Positions 34,772 to 43,269 of a DNA stretch of 64,000 nt are shown here, in pieces. Made by a program: the position numbers and the translations under genes. Origin of the DNA: an uncultured Acidobacteriota bacterium (lineage in GTDB: Bacteria > Acidobacteriota > Vicinamibacteria > Fen-336); the NCBI GenBank assembly GCA_902826455.1, contig CADEEV010000004.1, forward strand, positions 1 to 64,000. Direction: 5' to 3'. The notes beneath the pieces were generated by a model. The model saw only the letters and a program-made list of their open reading frames with translations, made no database searches and was not told where the DNA came from. How positions within the stretch are numbered: the stretch's first letter is position 1; every line of letters begins with the position of its first letter.

Positions 34772-36519
34772 CGTTCTCCTTCGCCCGCGATGGCGGGCGC
34801 CGTTCCGGATTCTACGGCAGCTCCGAACACGCTCGCGGGCAGCGCGACGTCGGCGCGGGCCCAGGCCTTCTTGAAGCGCGCCTCGACGGCGGCGGCCTCG
34901 GCCGGCTTGCCCTCGGCCTTCAGGGCCTGGGCGAGACCGAAGAGCGCCCAGCCGTTCTCCGGGTAGCGCTTGAGGTCGTCCCAGTAGACGACGGCGGCCT
35001 CGCGCGGACGGCCGGCCTCGAGCAGCACGGCGCCGAGCAGGTGGCGCGGCGGGAAGTTCCACTCCGCCGGCTCGGTGTAGACGAGGCCGTCCTCGAGCCG
35101 CACGGCCCGGTCGAGCATCGCGATGGCCGCGTCGTAGTCCTTGCGCTTCGCCGCCAGCGTCGCCCCCAGGACGTCGGGCGCCAGGGACAGGATCGAGCGG
35201 CCGAGGTTGGGCGAGAAGAGCGGCGAGTCGAGGGCGGGATCGGGCAGGGCCGCCTTCACTCTTGCGAGCTCGGCGTCCGCCTCCTCAAGGCGGCCCTTGT
35301 TCGCGAGCGCCATGCCCCGCGCGTAGTGCCACGTGGCGTCGAGGAACACGTTCTTGCCCGTCGGCTCGGGCTCGGCCAGCATCTCGTCCCACATCCCGAA
35401 GCGCGTGAGGGCGTAGTACGGCACGACCCGGAACCCGGCGAGCAGCGGCAGCGCGGCGAGGGCGTCGTCCTTCACCTGGGAGGCCGTCTTGCGCGCGGCC
35501 GCCACCGCCAGCTCGCGCCGGCCGTCGAAGCTCGCGGCCCACCACAGGAAGTGCAGGTTGTGGGGGTAGTAGGCCATGGGATAGAGGCCCTGGGCGCGGC
35601 ACTGGCTGATGTAGTCCTCGTCCACCGCGATCGCCTTCTGGTTCGCGGTCGCCGCGTCGGCATAGCGGCCGACCCGGACGTAGATGTGACCCGGCATGTG
35701 GACCATGTGTCCGGCGCCCGGCATCAGCTCGGCCAGCCGGTCCGCGGCGGGCTCGGCGCGCTCGGGGTCGTTCGTGGCCTCGACCGCGTGGATGTACAGG
35801 TGGTTCGCTCCCGGGTGGTCCTCGCTCTTCGCGAGCACCGCCTCGAGGATCTTCACGAGCTCCGTGGTGTTCTCGTTCGGGCTCCCGTCGGGCGCCCAGT
35901 AGCCCCAGGGCCGCAGGTCCATCAGGGCCTCGGCGAACAGCGTCGCGATGTCGAGATCGGCCGGGAAGCGCTGGTGGACGCCGCGCATGGCGGCGGCGTA
36001 GGCCTGGTCGCGGGCCGCGCGGTCCTCCTTCTTTCCGGAGTAGCGCTGGGCGACCGCGTCGATCAGGGCCTGCTCCCGCGGCGTCGCCTTTGCCTTCATC
36101 GCGACGGCCTTCTGGGCGAGCTCGAAGGCCTTGGGCTCGTCGTCCGGGTTCATGGCGGCATTGATGTTGCCGCCGAGCACCAGCGCCTGTCCCCAGTAGG
36201 CCATGGCACAGCTCGGGTCGAGGCGCGCCGCCTCGCGGAAGGCGCGGCCGGCCTCGGCGTGGTTGAACGCATACGTCAGGTTCACGCCCTGGTTCACGAA
36301 CGACTGGGCCTTCTTGGACTTCGTGGTCACCGGGAACACGTGGTCGCCGAGGCTCTGCAGGCGCGGCGCCAGCTCACCGGCCGGGCCGGGCTTGCGGGCC
36401 TCCGCGGGCTCCTCGTAGTGCTTGTGCGTGCCCTTGGCGTCGTCGGCCTGGAGCACGGGGGCGGCCACGAGGGCCAGGGCGAGAATTCCGAGCGGGCTGC
36501 GGGAAGAGAGGGGTCCCAT
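34768..36519 (-). CDS. Exported TPR protein
   Basis: A 583-residue protein with a signal peptide (LGILALALVAAPVLQA). The body carries tetratricopeptide-like helix pairs: NQGVNLTYAFNHAEAGRAFREA and AMAYWGQALVLGG near the N-terminus, ATWHYARGMALANKGRLEEA in the middle and ALFGLAQALKAEGKPAEA at the end. A conserved GANHLYIHAVEAT and HMPGHIYVRVGRY block between ~220 and 300 is shared with a family of secreted TPR proteins of unknown function. AGGAG lies just upstream of the ATG. It is translationally coupled to glutathione peroxidase. Possibly part of an oxidative-stress or envelope unit; no direct evidence. Confidence 0.85.
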   Translation of the reverse strand: MGPLSSRSPLGILALALVAAPVLQADDAKGTHKHYEEPAEARKPGPAGELAPRLQSLGDHVFPVTTKSKKAQSFVNQGVNLTYAFNHAEAGRAFREAARLDPSCAMAYWGQALVLGGNINAAMNPDDEPKAFELAQKAVAMKAKATPREQALIDAVAQRYSGKKEDRAARDQAYAAAMRGVHQRFPADLDIATLFAEALMDLRPWGYWAPDGSPNENTTELVKILEAVLAKSEDHPGANHLYIHAVEATNDPERAEPAADRLAELMPGAGHMVHMPGHIYVRVGRYADAATANQKAIAVDEDYISQCRAQGLYPMAYYPHNLHFLWWAASFDGRRELAVAAARKTASQVKDDALAALPLLAGFRVVPYYALTRFGMWDEMLAEPEPTGKNVFLDATWHYARGMALANKGRLEEADAELARVKAALPDPALDSPLFSPNLGRSILSLAPDVLGATLAAKRKDYDAAIAMLDRAVRLEDGLVYTEPAEWNFPPRHLLGAVLLEAGRPREAAVVYWDDLKRYPENGWALFGLAQALKAEGKPAEAAAVEARFKKAWARADVALPASVFGAAVESGTAPAIAGEGER

Positions 36520-36552
36520 GCGCTTCTCCTATCGTTTGAACGAGGTCCGATT

Positions 36553-38088
36553 CTACGCCTCCGGCGCCGGCCGCAGCGCCCGGACCGCCGCGATCGTGTC
36601 GGCGTCGGCGGGGCCCTTGTCGTCGCGGTAGCGCTTGACCCGTGCGAAGCGCAGGGCGACGCCGCCGGGATACTGGGGCGAGTCCTGAACGTCGCCGAAC
36701 GCGATCTCGACCACGAGCTCCGGCCGCACGTACACCGTGTGCCCGTCTCGCGTCGTCTCGCGGGCCAGCAGCTCGCGGGTCTGCCACTCCAGGAGCGCGT
36801 CGGTCAGGCCCTTGAACGTCTTGCCGAGCATCACGAAGTCGCCCGTGTCCGGGTCGCGGGCGCCCAGGTGGAGGTTCGAGAGCCAGCCCTGGCGCCGGCC
36901 GCTGCCCCACTCCGCCGCCAGCACGACGAGGTCGAGGGTGTGGGCCGACTTGAGCTTGAGCCACGAGAACCCGCGCTGCCCGGCCACGTAGGGCGCGTCG
37001 AGGGCCTTCGCCATCAGGCCTTCGTGGCCCTCGGCTAGGGCGCGCGCGAGGAACGCCTCGCCTGCGGCGGCGTCGCGGGTCACGATCCGGGGCAGCAGGT
37101 GGTCCGGCGCGAGGCCGGCCAGTCGCTCGTAGCGCTCGGCATACGGAAGGCCGACGATGGAGCCGGGGCCGTCGACGTAGAGGCAGTCGAAGAAGAAGAA
37201 CGACAGCGGCAGCTGCTTCCGCGCGTCGTCCACGTCCTTCGAGCGCCCGAGGCGCCGCATCGAGACCTGGAAGGGCTGCGGCCGCCCGTCCGCCCGCAGG
37301 GCCAGCGTCTCGCCCTCCACGATGAGTCCCGGCATCTCGAGCGCTTGCGCCCATTCCACGAGCTCGGGCACGCGCCCGGTCACGTCCTGGAGCTGGCGCG
37401 TGAAGACGCGAACCGCGTCGCCCGACTTGTGGAGCTGGACCCGGGCGCCGTCGAGCTTGTACTCGAACGCCGCCTCGCCCAGGCGCTCCAGCACCTCGGC
37501 CACGTCGGCCGCCGGACTCGCGAGCATCGGCGCCACGGGCGACAGCAGGGCGAGGTCGAAGCGGGCCAGCCCCGCGAGTCCTTCGCCGAGCGCCGTGGTC
37601 GCCACGACACCGAGGTCGGGCGCGAACATGGCGGCGCGCCGGACGTCGACCGCGGGGAGGGCGGCGGCCCGCGCGATCGCCTCCTGGACGACGCCTTCGA
37701 GGGCCCCCTGCCGGACCTCGCCCAGGAGCAGCTCCACCAGGAAGCGGCGCTCCTCGGCGCTCGCGCGGCCGAACAGGCTCCTCAGGCGTGCGGCACGCCG
37801 CTCGGCGGACCCGGCCCCGCGCTCGGCCGCGATGGCCGTCAGGGCGTCGTCGACCTCGACGAGGGCGAGGGCGGGCCCGTTCGCCGGCGCGTCGGTCACG
37901 ACCGGCTCCAGGGTCTTCCAGCCGAGCCCGATCCGGCCCTGGGGCAGGACCCCGCAGAGATAGAGGGCGGTGAGGCCGGCCTCGGCGCCGGCCTCGGACA
38001 AGAGCTCGGCCAGGAGGCTCGCCTTCTCGGTCTTCTTCGAGGTGGCCCGGACGCGGGCCACCTGGGCGACGAAGCGCGAGAGGAGCAC
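36553..38088 (-). CDS. ATP-dependent DNA ligase
   Basis: A 511-residue protein. Residues ~1-180 form the helical DNA-binding domain of the archaeal/viral-type ligases. The adenylation domain carries KLDG (motif I, Lys ~211), followed by FTRQLQDVTGR, EGETLAL (motif IIIa-like), EGLMAKAL and WLKLK (motif V). The C-terminal OB domain ends with FARVKRYRDDKG. It seals nicks using ATP; most bacteria rely on an NAD-dependent LigA for replication, so this is probably a repair or accessory enzyme. The start is GTG at 38086-38088, 1 bp after the permease gene stop, so it rides in the transporter operon. Confidence 0.9.
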   Translation of the reverse strand: MLLSRFVAQVARVRATSKKTEKASLLAELLSEAGAEAGLTALYLCGVLPQGRIGLGWKTLEPVVTDAPANGPALALVEVDDALTAIAAERGAGSAERRAARLRSLFGRASAEERRFLVELLLGEVRQGALEGVVQEAIARAAALPAVDVRRAAMFAPDLGVVATTALGEGLAGLARFDLALLSPVAPMLASPAADVAEVLERLGEAAFEYKLDGARVQLHKSGDAVRVFTRQLQDVTGRVPELVEWAQALEMPGLIVEGETLALRADGRPQPFQVSMRRLGRSKDVDDARKQLPLSFFFFDCLYVDGPGSIVGLPYAERYERLAGLAPDHLLPRIVTRDAAAGEAFLARALAEGHEGLMAKALDAPYVAGQRGFSWLKLKSAHTLDLVVLAAEWGSGRRQGWLSNLHLGARDPDTGDFVMLGKTFKGLTDALLEWQTRELLARETTRDGHTVYVRPELVVEIAFGDVQDSPQYPGGVALRFARVKRYRDDKGPADADTIAAVRALRPAPEA

Positions 38089-38089
38089 C

Positions 38090-39355
38090 CTACTCGTAGC
38101 GCAGCGCTTCGATCGGGTCCTGGCGCGCCGCCTTCATCGCCGGCCACATGCCGAACACGATGCCCACCGCCGTCGACACCACGAGGCCGAGGACCACGGA
38201 CCACAGCGGCGTCGCGGCGTCGAAGTCGAAGACGGCCTTCGCGAACAACGCGGCGCCGATCCCGAACGCGATGCCGAGGGCGCCGCCGACCGCCGTCAGC
38301 GTGATCGCCTCGACCAGGAACTGCAGGGCGATGTCCTTGCGCCGCGCGCCCAGGGCCTTGCGCAGGCCGATCTCGCGGGTGCGCTGGGTGACGTTGACGA
38401 GCATGATGTTCATGACGCCCACCCCGCCCACGAGGAGCGCGATGCCCGCGATCACGATCATCGCCGCGGCCACGCCGCCCGTGATCTGCTGGAAGCTGCG
38501 CAGCGTGCCCTCGCTCGTGAACAGCGCGAAGTCGTTCTCCTGGTTCGGGCGCAGGCCGCGGCGCGCCCGGAGGATCGCGGTCTCCTGCTCGATCAGGGCC
38601 TGGAAGTCCTCGGGCCGCCGCGGCACCGTGGCGATGTGGATCGTGTCGCCGCCCCCGTTCTTGATCTCCGGGAACTGCTGGTCGAAGGCCGTGATCGGGA
38701 TGCCCACGAAGTTGTCGTTGCTGCCGCCGAACGCCGAGCCCTTCTTCTCGAACAGGCCGATGACCCGGTAGCCCTTGCCCTGGATCGTCAGCTCCTGGTC
38801 GATGGGATCGCGCAGCGGGAACAGCGCCTCGGCCACGTCGGTGCCGATCACGCACACGGGCGCCGCGTGGGAGATGTCGGCATCGGTGAAGAAGCGGCCG
38901 TCCTGGATGAAGTGGGTGTTGGCCACGGAGTAGTCGGGCGTGATGCCGAGCAGGATCGGGGCGTTCGCCTCCTCGCGGCCCGCCTTCACGTGGACGTTCT
39001 CGAAGACGTAGCGCTCGGCGGACACGGCGGCGGCCAGGGTCGCGAGGCGCTTCAGGGCCTGGGCGTCCTCGATCGTGAGGTCGCGGCGGTTGCGCTCCTC
39101 CTCGGGGATCTCGTTCGGGCCGCCGAAGCGCGGCTCGAACTTCTGGAACTGCACGAGGTGCGCGCCGAAGGAGGTGAAGGCGGCGGTGACGGTGTTGTTG
39201 AAGCCCACCACGAAGCTCACCATCATGATGACGGTCGCGACGCCGGCCATCACCCCGAGCAGGGTGAGGAAGCTGCGCAGCTTGTGGGTGCGCATCGCCA
39301 CGAGGGCGAAGCCCATGTTCTCGGCCCAGTTGAACTGGAGGCGGGCGCGCGCCAT
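38090..39355 (-). CDS. MacB/FtsX-type ABC transporter permease
   Basis: A 421-residue permease: one N-terminal membrane helix (SFLTLLGVMAGVATVIMMVSFVVG), a large extracytoplasmic MacB-type domain, then three helices (IVIAGIALLVGGVGVMNIML, TLTAVGGALGIAFGIGAALF and SVVLGLVVSTAVGIVFGMWPA) ending with the family hallmark KAARQDPIEALRYE. It has no ATPase domain. Its ATG overlaps the upstream permease stop by one base (TGATG). The pair probably makes the two halves of a mechanotransmitting exporter with the upstream adaptor. No ATP-binding subunit is found nearby. Confidence 0.92.
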   Translation of the reverse strand: MARARLQFNWAENMGFALVAMRTHKLRSFLTLLGVMAGVATVIMMVSFVVGFNNTVTAAFTSFGAHLVQFQKFEPRFGGPNEIPEEERNRRDLTIEDAQALKRLATLAAAVSAERYVFENVHVKAGREEANAPILLGITPDYSVANTHFIQDGRFFTDADISHAAPVCVIGTDVAEALFPLRDPIDQELTIQGKGYRVIGLFEKKGSAFGGSNDNFVGIPITAFDQQFPEIKNGGGDTIHIATVPRRPEDFQALIEQETAILRARRGLRPNQENDFALFTSEGTLRSFQQITGGVAAAMIVIAGIALLVGGVGVMNIMLVNVTQRTREIGLRKALGARRKDIALQFLVEAITLTAVGGALGIAFGIGAALFAKAVFDFDAATPLWSVVLGLVVSTAVGIVFGMWPAMKAARQDPIEALRYE

Positions 39356-40575
39356 CAGTCGGCCCTCAGGGCTTCGACGACCGGCAGGTTCGAGGCGCTG
39401 CGGGCGGGCCAGTAGCCGGCCGCGAGGCCGACCCCCGCCGAGAGCAGGATGCCCATGAACACGATGCCCGGCGTCACGGCTGCCGGGAAGTTCAGGAGGC
39501 CGCGCACGCCGAAGGCCGCGCCGGCCCCGAACAGCACGCCGATCAGGCCGCCGAGCAGCGACAGGAGCGCCGCCTCCAGCAGGAACTGGCGGCGGATGTC
39601 GCGCTTCCGCGCGCCCAGTGCGAGGCGCACGCCGATCTCCTGGGTCCGCTCGACGACCGAGACCAGCATGATGTTCATGATCACGATCCCGCCGACGCCG
39701 AGGGACACGGACGCGATGAGCAGCGAGAGCATGAAGGCGGCGGTGGAGATCTGCTTCCAGAGCTCCTGCAGGGCCTCGGCGGTGACGACCCCGAACGGAT
39801 CCGGGGCCTTGAAGCTGGTGTGACGCAGCGCCCGCAGCACGGCGCGCGCCTCGTCCATCGAGGCCTCGAGGCCCGGCACGCCGCCGTGGGCCTTCACCAG
39901 CATGTCGATCGACTCGCGGTTCCCGAACATCTTGTTGAAGGCGCGGATCGGCACGTAGACGCGCTTGTCGCGCTCCTCGCCCAGGGTCTTGCCCTGCTTC
40001 GCCATCACCCCGATCACGCGGAACGAGGAACCGTTGACCAGCACCTCGCGGCCCAGGGGATCGAGCTGCTGGAAAAGCTCGTCCTTCACGTCGGCGCCGA
40101 TGATCGTCACGGGCTGCGCGGTGTCGTCCTCGGTGGGCGTGAAGTAGCGGCCGTTCTCGATGTCCAGGCCGACCATGGTGCCGTAGTTCGCGGTCGTGCC
40201 CTGCACCGCCACGTTGCCGAGCCGCCGGTCGCGGAACTTCACGGCCGTCGTGCTTCCCACCTGGGCCGCGACGCCGTCGGCGAGGCGCAGCGTGCGCTCG
40301 AGGGTCGTGAAGTCCCGCCAGTCGAAGTTCTTGCGCTTCAAGGCGTCCAGGAACTCCTCGCGCGAGCGGATGATCCCGAACTTGGTGACCACGTAGACGT
40401 CGGGAGCGAGCTGGATGATCTTGTCCTGGACGAAGCCGTTGAGGCCGGAGATCACCGAGACGACCCCGACCAGGGTCGCGACGCCGATGATGATGCCGAG
40501 CAGCGTCAGGAAGCTGCGCAGGCGGTGCGCGCGGATCGCGCGCAGGGCCTCCGAGAAGAGCTCGCCCAGGGCCAC
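39355..40575 (-). CDS. MacB/FtsX-type ABC transporter permease
   Basis: A 406-residue permease with the same layout as its downstream neighbour: N-terminal helix (SFLTLLGIIIGVATLVGVVSVISG), extracytoplasmic domain, three C-terminal helices, and the hallmark ending SNLPVVEALRAD. EIGVRLALGARKRDIRRQFLLEA is the FtsX coupling helix region. Together with the 421-residue paralogue it likely forms a heterodimer. The start is GTG at 40573-40575, touching the adaptor gene stop. Substrate unknown; relatives export peptides, lipids or macrolides. The ATPase must be encoded elsewhere. Confidence 0.92.
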   Translation of the reverse strand: MALGELFSEALRAIRAHRLRSFLTLLGIIIGVATLVGVVSVISGLNGFVQDKIIQLAPDVYVVTKFGIIRSREEFLDALKRKNFDWRDFTTLERTLRLADGVAAQVGSTTAVKFRDRRLGNVAVQGTTANYGTMVGLDIENGRYFTPTEDDTAQPVTIIGADVKDELFQQLDPLGREVLVNGSSFRVIGVMAKQGKTLGEERDKRVYVPIRAFNKMFGNRESIDMLVKAHGGVPGLEASMDEARAVLRALRHTSFKAPDPFGVVTAEALQELWKQISTAAFMLSLLIASVSLGVGGIVIMNIMLVSVVERTQEIGVRLALGARKRDIRRQFLLEAALLSLLGGLIGVLFGAGAAFGVRGLLNFPAAVTPGIVFMGILLSAGVGLAAGYWPARSASNLPVVEALRAD

Positions 40576-41811
40576 CTAGTTCTCCGCGGGCTTCGCGTCC
40601 TTCTTCTTCTTCGGATCCTCGAGCTTGACCGGGTCGTCGGGCTTGAGCGTGCGCAGGGCCTTGAAGGGCCCGCTGATCACGGTCTCGCCGCCCTTCAGGC
40701 CCGAGGTCACCTCGAGCGACAGCTCCCCGAGCAGGCCCGACTGGATCGGCAGGAACTTCGCCTTGCCGGCGTCCATGAGGTAGACGCCCTCCTCGTCGCG
40801 CGGCGCGCCGGGCTTGACGCTCTCGCCCGGCTTGCGCTCGATGTCGCGCACGACCAGGGCCTGGATGGGGACCACGATGGCCTGGGCGCGGAAGCCGGTG
40901 AGGATGTCCGCCTGCACCGAGAGTCCCGGCTTGATGCCCTCGGGAGGATCCTTGATCTGGATCTTCACCTTGAACTTGATCGCCTCGGTGGAGTTCGCCT
41001 CCTTGACGATCGGGCTGCTGCCCACCTCGGTCACGACGCCATGGAACGTGCGGTTCGGGTAGGCGTCGATGCGGATCAGCGCCTCCTGGGAGAGCTTCAC
41101 CGAGGGAATCGAGGTCTCGTCGACCTCCATCTCGGTCTCGACCACGGACATGTCGGAGATCTGCAGCAGCACCGTGCCGGGCTGGTTCAGGACGCCGACG
41201 ACCGCCACCTCACCCTCCTCGACGCGCTTCGCGGTCACGATGCCGTCCATCGGAGCGCGCACGGTCGTCTTGGAGAGCTGGTCCTGGGCCCCCTCGAGGC
41301 TGGCGCCGGCCTGCTCGACGCGACGCTCGGCCCCCTGCAGATCGGCCCGGCGGGTGGCGAGAGCCGTCCGCGCCCGGTCGAGGTCGGCGTCGGGGATGAT
41401 GCCGGCCTTGTGGTTCTTCTCGGCCCGGTCGAGGTCCGCCTTGGCCTGGTCCGCGCTGGCGCGCGCCGACTCCACGTCGCGCTCGAGGGCGCGCAGCGAC
41501 GCCTCGCTGCTGCGGGCCGCGGAGCGGGGGTTCACGGGGTCGATCTGGAGCAGGAACTGCCCCTTCTTGACCGCGTCGCCCTCCTCGACCGCGATGCGCG
41601 TGACCTGGCCCGGGATGGTCGCGGACATGTCGACCTTGCGCTGGGCCTGGACCTTGCCGTTGGCCGAGACCTTGGCCTGCAGGTCCTCGCGTCCCACCTT
41701 GACGACCTGGACCTCGGTCGGCTCGGGCCCGCGGTGGGTCGCGTACCACCCGCCCCCGCCGGCGGCGGCCAGTATCAAGACACCCAGCCCGATCTTTTTG
41801 TTTCTGGTCAC
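40576..41811 (-). CDS. MacA/HlyD-type periplasmic adaptor protein
   Basis: A 411-residue membrane-fusion protein: N-terminal anchor (KKIGLGVLILAAAGGGGWYA), lipoyl halves (VSANGKVQAQRKVDM and later VRAPMDGIVTAKRVEEGEVA), an alpha hairpin of about 100 residues rich in Ala, Arg and Glu (~95-185), and a beta-barrel domain. The C-terminal ~20 residues are highly charged (KKKKDAKP). It is the first gene of the transporter unit. GTG start at 41809-41811 with AAGGAG about 12 nt upstream. Pairs with the two permeases downstream to span the periplasm; an outer-membrane TolC partner would be needed. Confidence 0.92.
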   Translation of the reverse strand: MTRNKKIGLGVLILAAAGGGGWYATHRGPEPTEVQVVKVGREDLQAKVSANGKVQAQRKVDMSATIPGQVTRIAVEEGDAVKKGQFLLQIDPVNPRSAARSSEASLRALERDVESARASADQAKADLDRAEKNHKAGIIPDADLDRARTALATRRADLQGAERRVEQAGASLEGAQDQLSKTTVRAPMDGIVTAKRVEEGEVAVVGVLNQPGTVLLQISDMSVVETEMEVDETSIPSVKLSQEALIRIDAYPNRTFHGVVTEVGSSPIVKEANSTEAIKFKVKIQIKDPPEGIKPGLSVQADILTGFRAQAIVVPIQALVVRDIERKPGESVKPGAPRDEEGVYLMDAGKAKFLPIQSGLLGELSLEVTSGLKGGETVISGPFKALRTLKPDDPVKLEDPKKKKDAKPAEN

Positions 41812-41831
41812 TCTGTTGAGGTCTCCTTGCG

Positions 41832-41837
41832 GATTGT
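41832..41837 (-). promoter_or_regulatory. -10 element for the adaptor-permease operon
   Basis: TACAAT on the minus strand, 20 nt before the GTG, with AAGGAG between. Unlike most other promoters in this window it leaves room for a normal ribosome binding site. The -35 is weak. Confidence 0.4.
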
Positions 41838-41878
41838 ACGGCCGACGCCCGCTGCAGGTTCATTTCGGAGCGCTGTTT

Positions 41879-43174
41879 TCACGTCAGCTCCCGGATCGCC
41901 GCCGTGAGCGCGCGCCGGTACGGCAGGGTCCGGACGTAGTTCGCCATCCGCTCGACCTCGAGGAAGCGGATGCCCCCGCGCAGGTCGGGAGCCGGTCCGG
42001 CCAGCCGGCGCGCGAAGCGGGCGGCCGTTTCCGGGCTCTCGCGACGGGCCCGGATCAGGCGCGCCACGAGCTCGCACTGCAGGTCGATCAAGGGGAACGC
42101 TCCCCCGTCGGTCTCGAAGAAGCCGATCACGAACAGGCCCGGATGGCGCCGATGCGCGAGGTTCAGGTAGAGCGAACCGACCTCTCCCTCCCGGTGGACG
42201 TCCGGATCGAGGATCGGGAACGCCCGGCGGTAGCCCGTCGCGAAGATCACCGTGTCGATCGGCTCGCTCCGCCCGTCGGCGAAGACGGCCTGCCGCCCGT
42301 CCAGCGCGCGCACGTCGCCGCGCACGGCCACGTCGCCGTGGGCGAGGGCATGCAGGATCTGGGAGTTGAGCACGGGATGCGTCTGGAAGAGCCGGTGGTC
42401 CGGGGCCGGAAGTCCCAGCCGGGTGACGTCGCCCACCAGCACCTTGAGCAGGCGCTCGAGCACCCGCTGCTCGAGCCAGCCCGGCAGGTGGGGGCCGCGG
42501 GCGCCGAAGACGTCCGCCGGCACGCCGAAGACGTGCTTCGGGATGAACCAGTAGCCCCGGCGCAGGCTCAGGAAGACCGCCTCGGCCTGGGTCGCCGCGT
42601 CCGCCGCGATGTCGCAGCCCGAGTTGCCTCCGCCCACGACCAGCACGCGACGGCCGGCCACCTGCCGTGCCGACCGGTAGGCCGAGGAATGAAAGACCGT
42701 GCCCTCGAAGCGACCGGGAAGCTCCGGCGTCCGCGGCGTCCACTGCTGCCCGAGCGCGAGCACCGCGCCGGCGTAACGCCGCTCGTCCTGGCCTGCAATG
42801 GACACCGAGACGCCGTCCCCGGCCGGCCGCACCGACGTCACCACCACCCCGAACTCGGCGTTCTTGCGGACGGCGTGGCGGTCGGCGTAGGCGCGCAGGT
42901 ACCCCAGGATTTGCCGATGGCCCGGGTAGTCGGGATAGTCGTCGGGCATCGGAAAGTCGCGGAACCCCGAGAGCGTCCGCGACGAGATGAAGTGCGCCGA
43001 CTCGTACATCGGCGAGCCCGCGAACCCGATGTCCCAGATGCCGCCCACGTCCGGATGGCGCTCGAGCAGGTCGAAGGCGAGGCCCTGGTCGGCGAGCCAG
43101 CGGGCTGCGCAGAGGCCGCCGGGGCCCGCGCCGATCACGACGTAGCGGTCCGACCGGTCGATCACGGGCTGCAT
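41879..43174 (-). CDS. FMO/BVMO-like flavin-containing monooxygenase
   Basis: A 431-residue protein. FAD site GAGPGGLCAARWL (~residues 15-27) with ERHPDVGGIW; a family fingerprint FEGTVFHSSAY (FxGxxxHxxxY); second nucleotide site VVGGGNSGCDIA for NADPH; and FATGYRRAFP near the end. These are the hallmarks of flavin-containing and Baeyer-Villiger-type monooxygenases that oxygenate amines, sulfides or ketones. The gene is single, divergent from the LytS/LytTR pair, 67 bp upstream of the adaptor operon and on its strand. The substrate is unknown. Confidence 0.9.
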   Translation of the reverse strand: MQPVIDRSDRYVVIGAGPGGLCAARWLADQGLAFDLLERHPDVGGIWDIGFAGSPMYESAHFISSRTLSGFRDFPMPDDYPDYPGHRQILGYLRAYADRHAVRKNAEFGVVVTSVRPAGDGVSVSIAGQDERRYAGAVLALGQQWTPRTPELPGRFEGTVFHSSAYRSARQVAGRRVLVVGGGNSGCDIAADAATQAEAVFLSLRRGYWFIPKHVFGVPADVFGARGPHLPGWLEQRVLERLLKVLVGDVTRLGLPAPDHRLFQTHPVLNSQILHALAHGDVAVRGDVRALDGRQAVFADGRSEPIDTVIFATGYRRAFPILDPDVHREGEVGSLYLNLAHRRHPGLFVIGFFETDGGAFPLIDLQCELVARLIRARRESPETAARFARRLAGPAPDLRGGIRFLEVERMANYVRTLPYRRALTAAIRELT

Positions 43175-43256
43175 TCTAGGACAGGGCGGGCCGCGCTCCG
43201 CCCCCGTCGGCCGGCGGTTCGCCCCGCGGCAGGGGCCGGGGCCGGCCGCATCGCGC

Positions 43257-43262
43257 TAGACT
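43257..43262 (+). promoter_or_regulatory. -10 element for the LytS/LytTR pair (leaderless type)
   Basis: TAGACT, 7 nt before the ATG at 43270. The gap (CTTGAGG) has only a weak GAGG. The expected start site coincides with the ATG. A TTG at 43264 is an alternative start codon, but it lies too close to the hexamer to be the start. Confidence 0.4.
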
Positions 43263-43269
43263 CTTGAGG

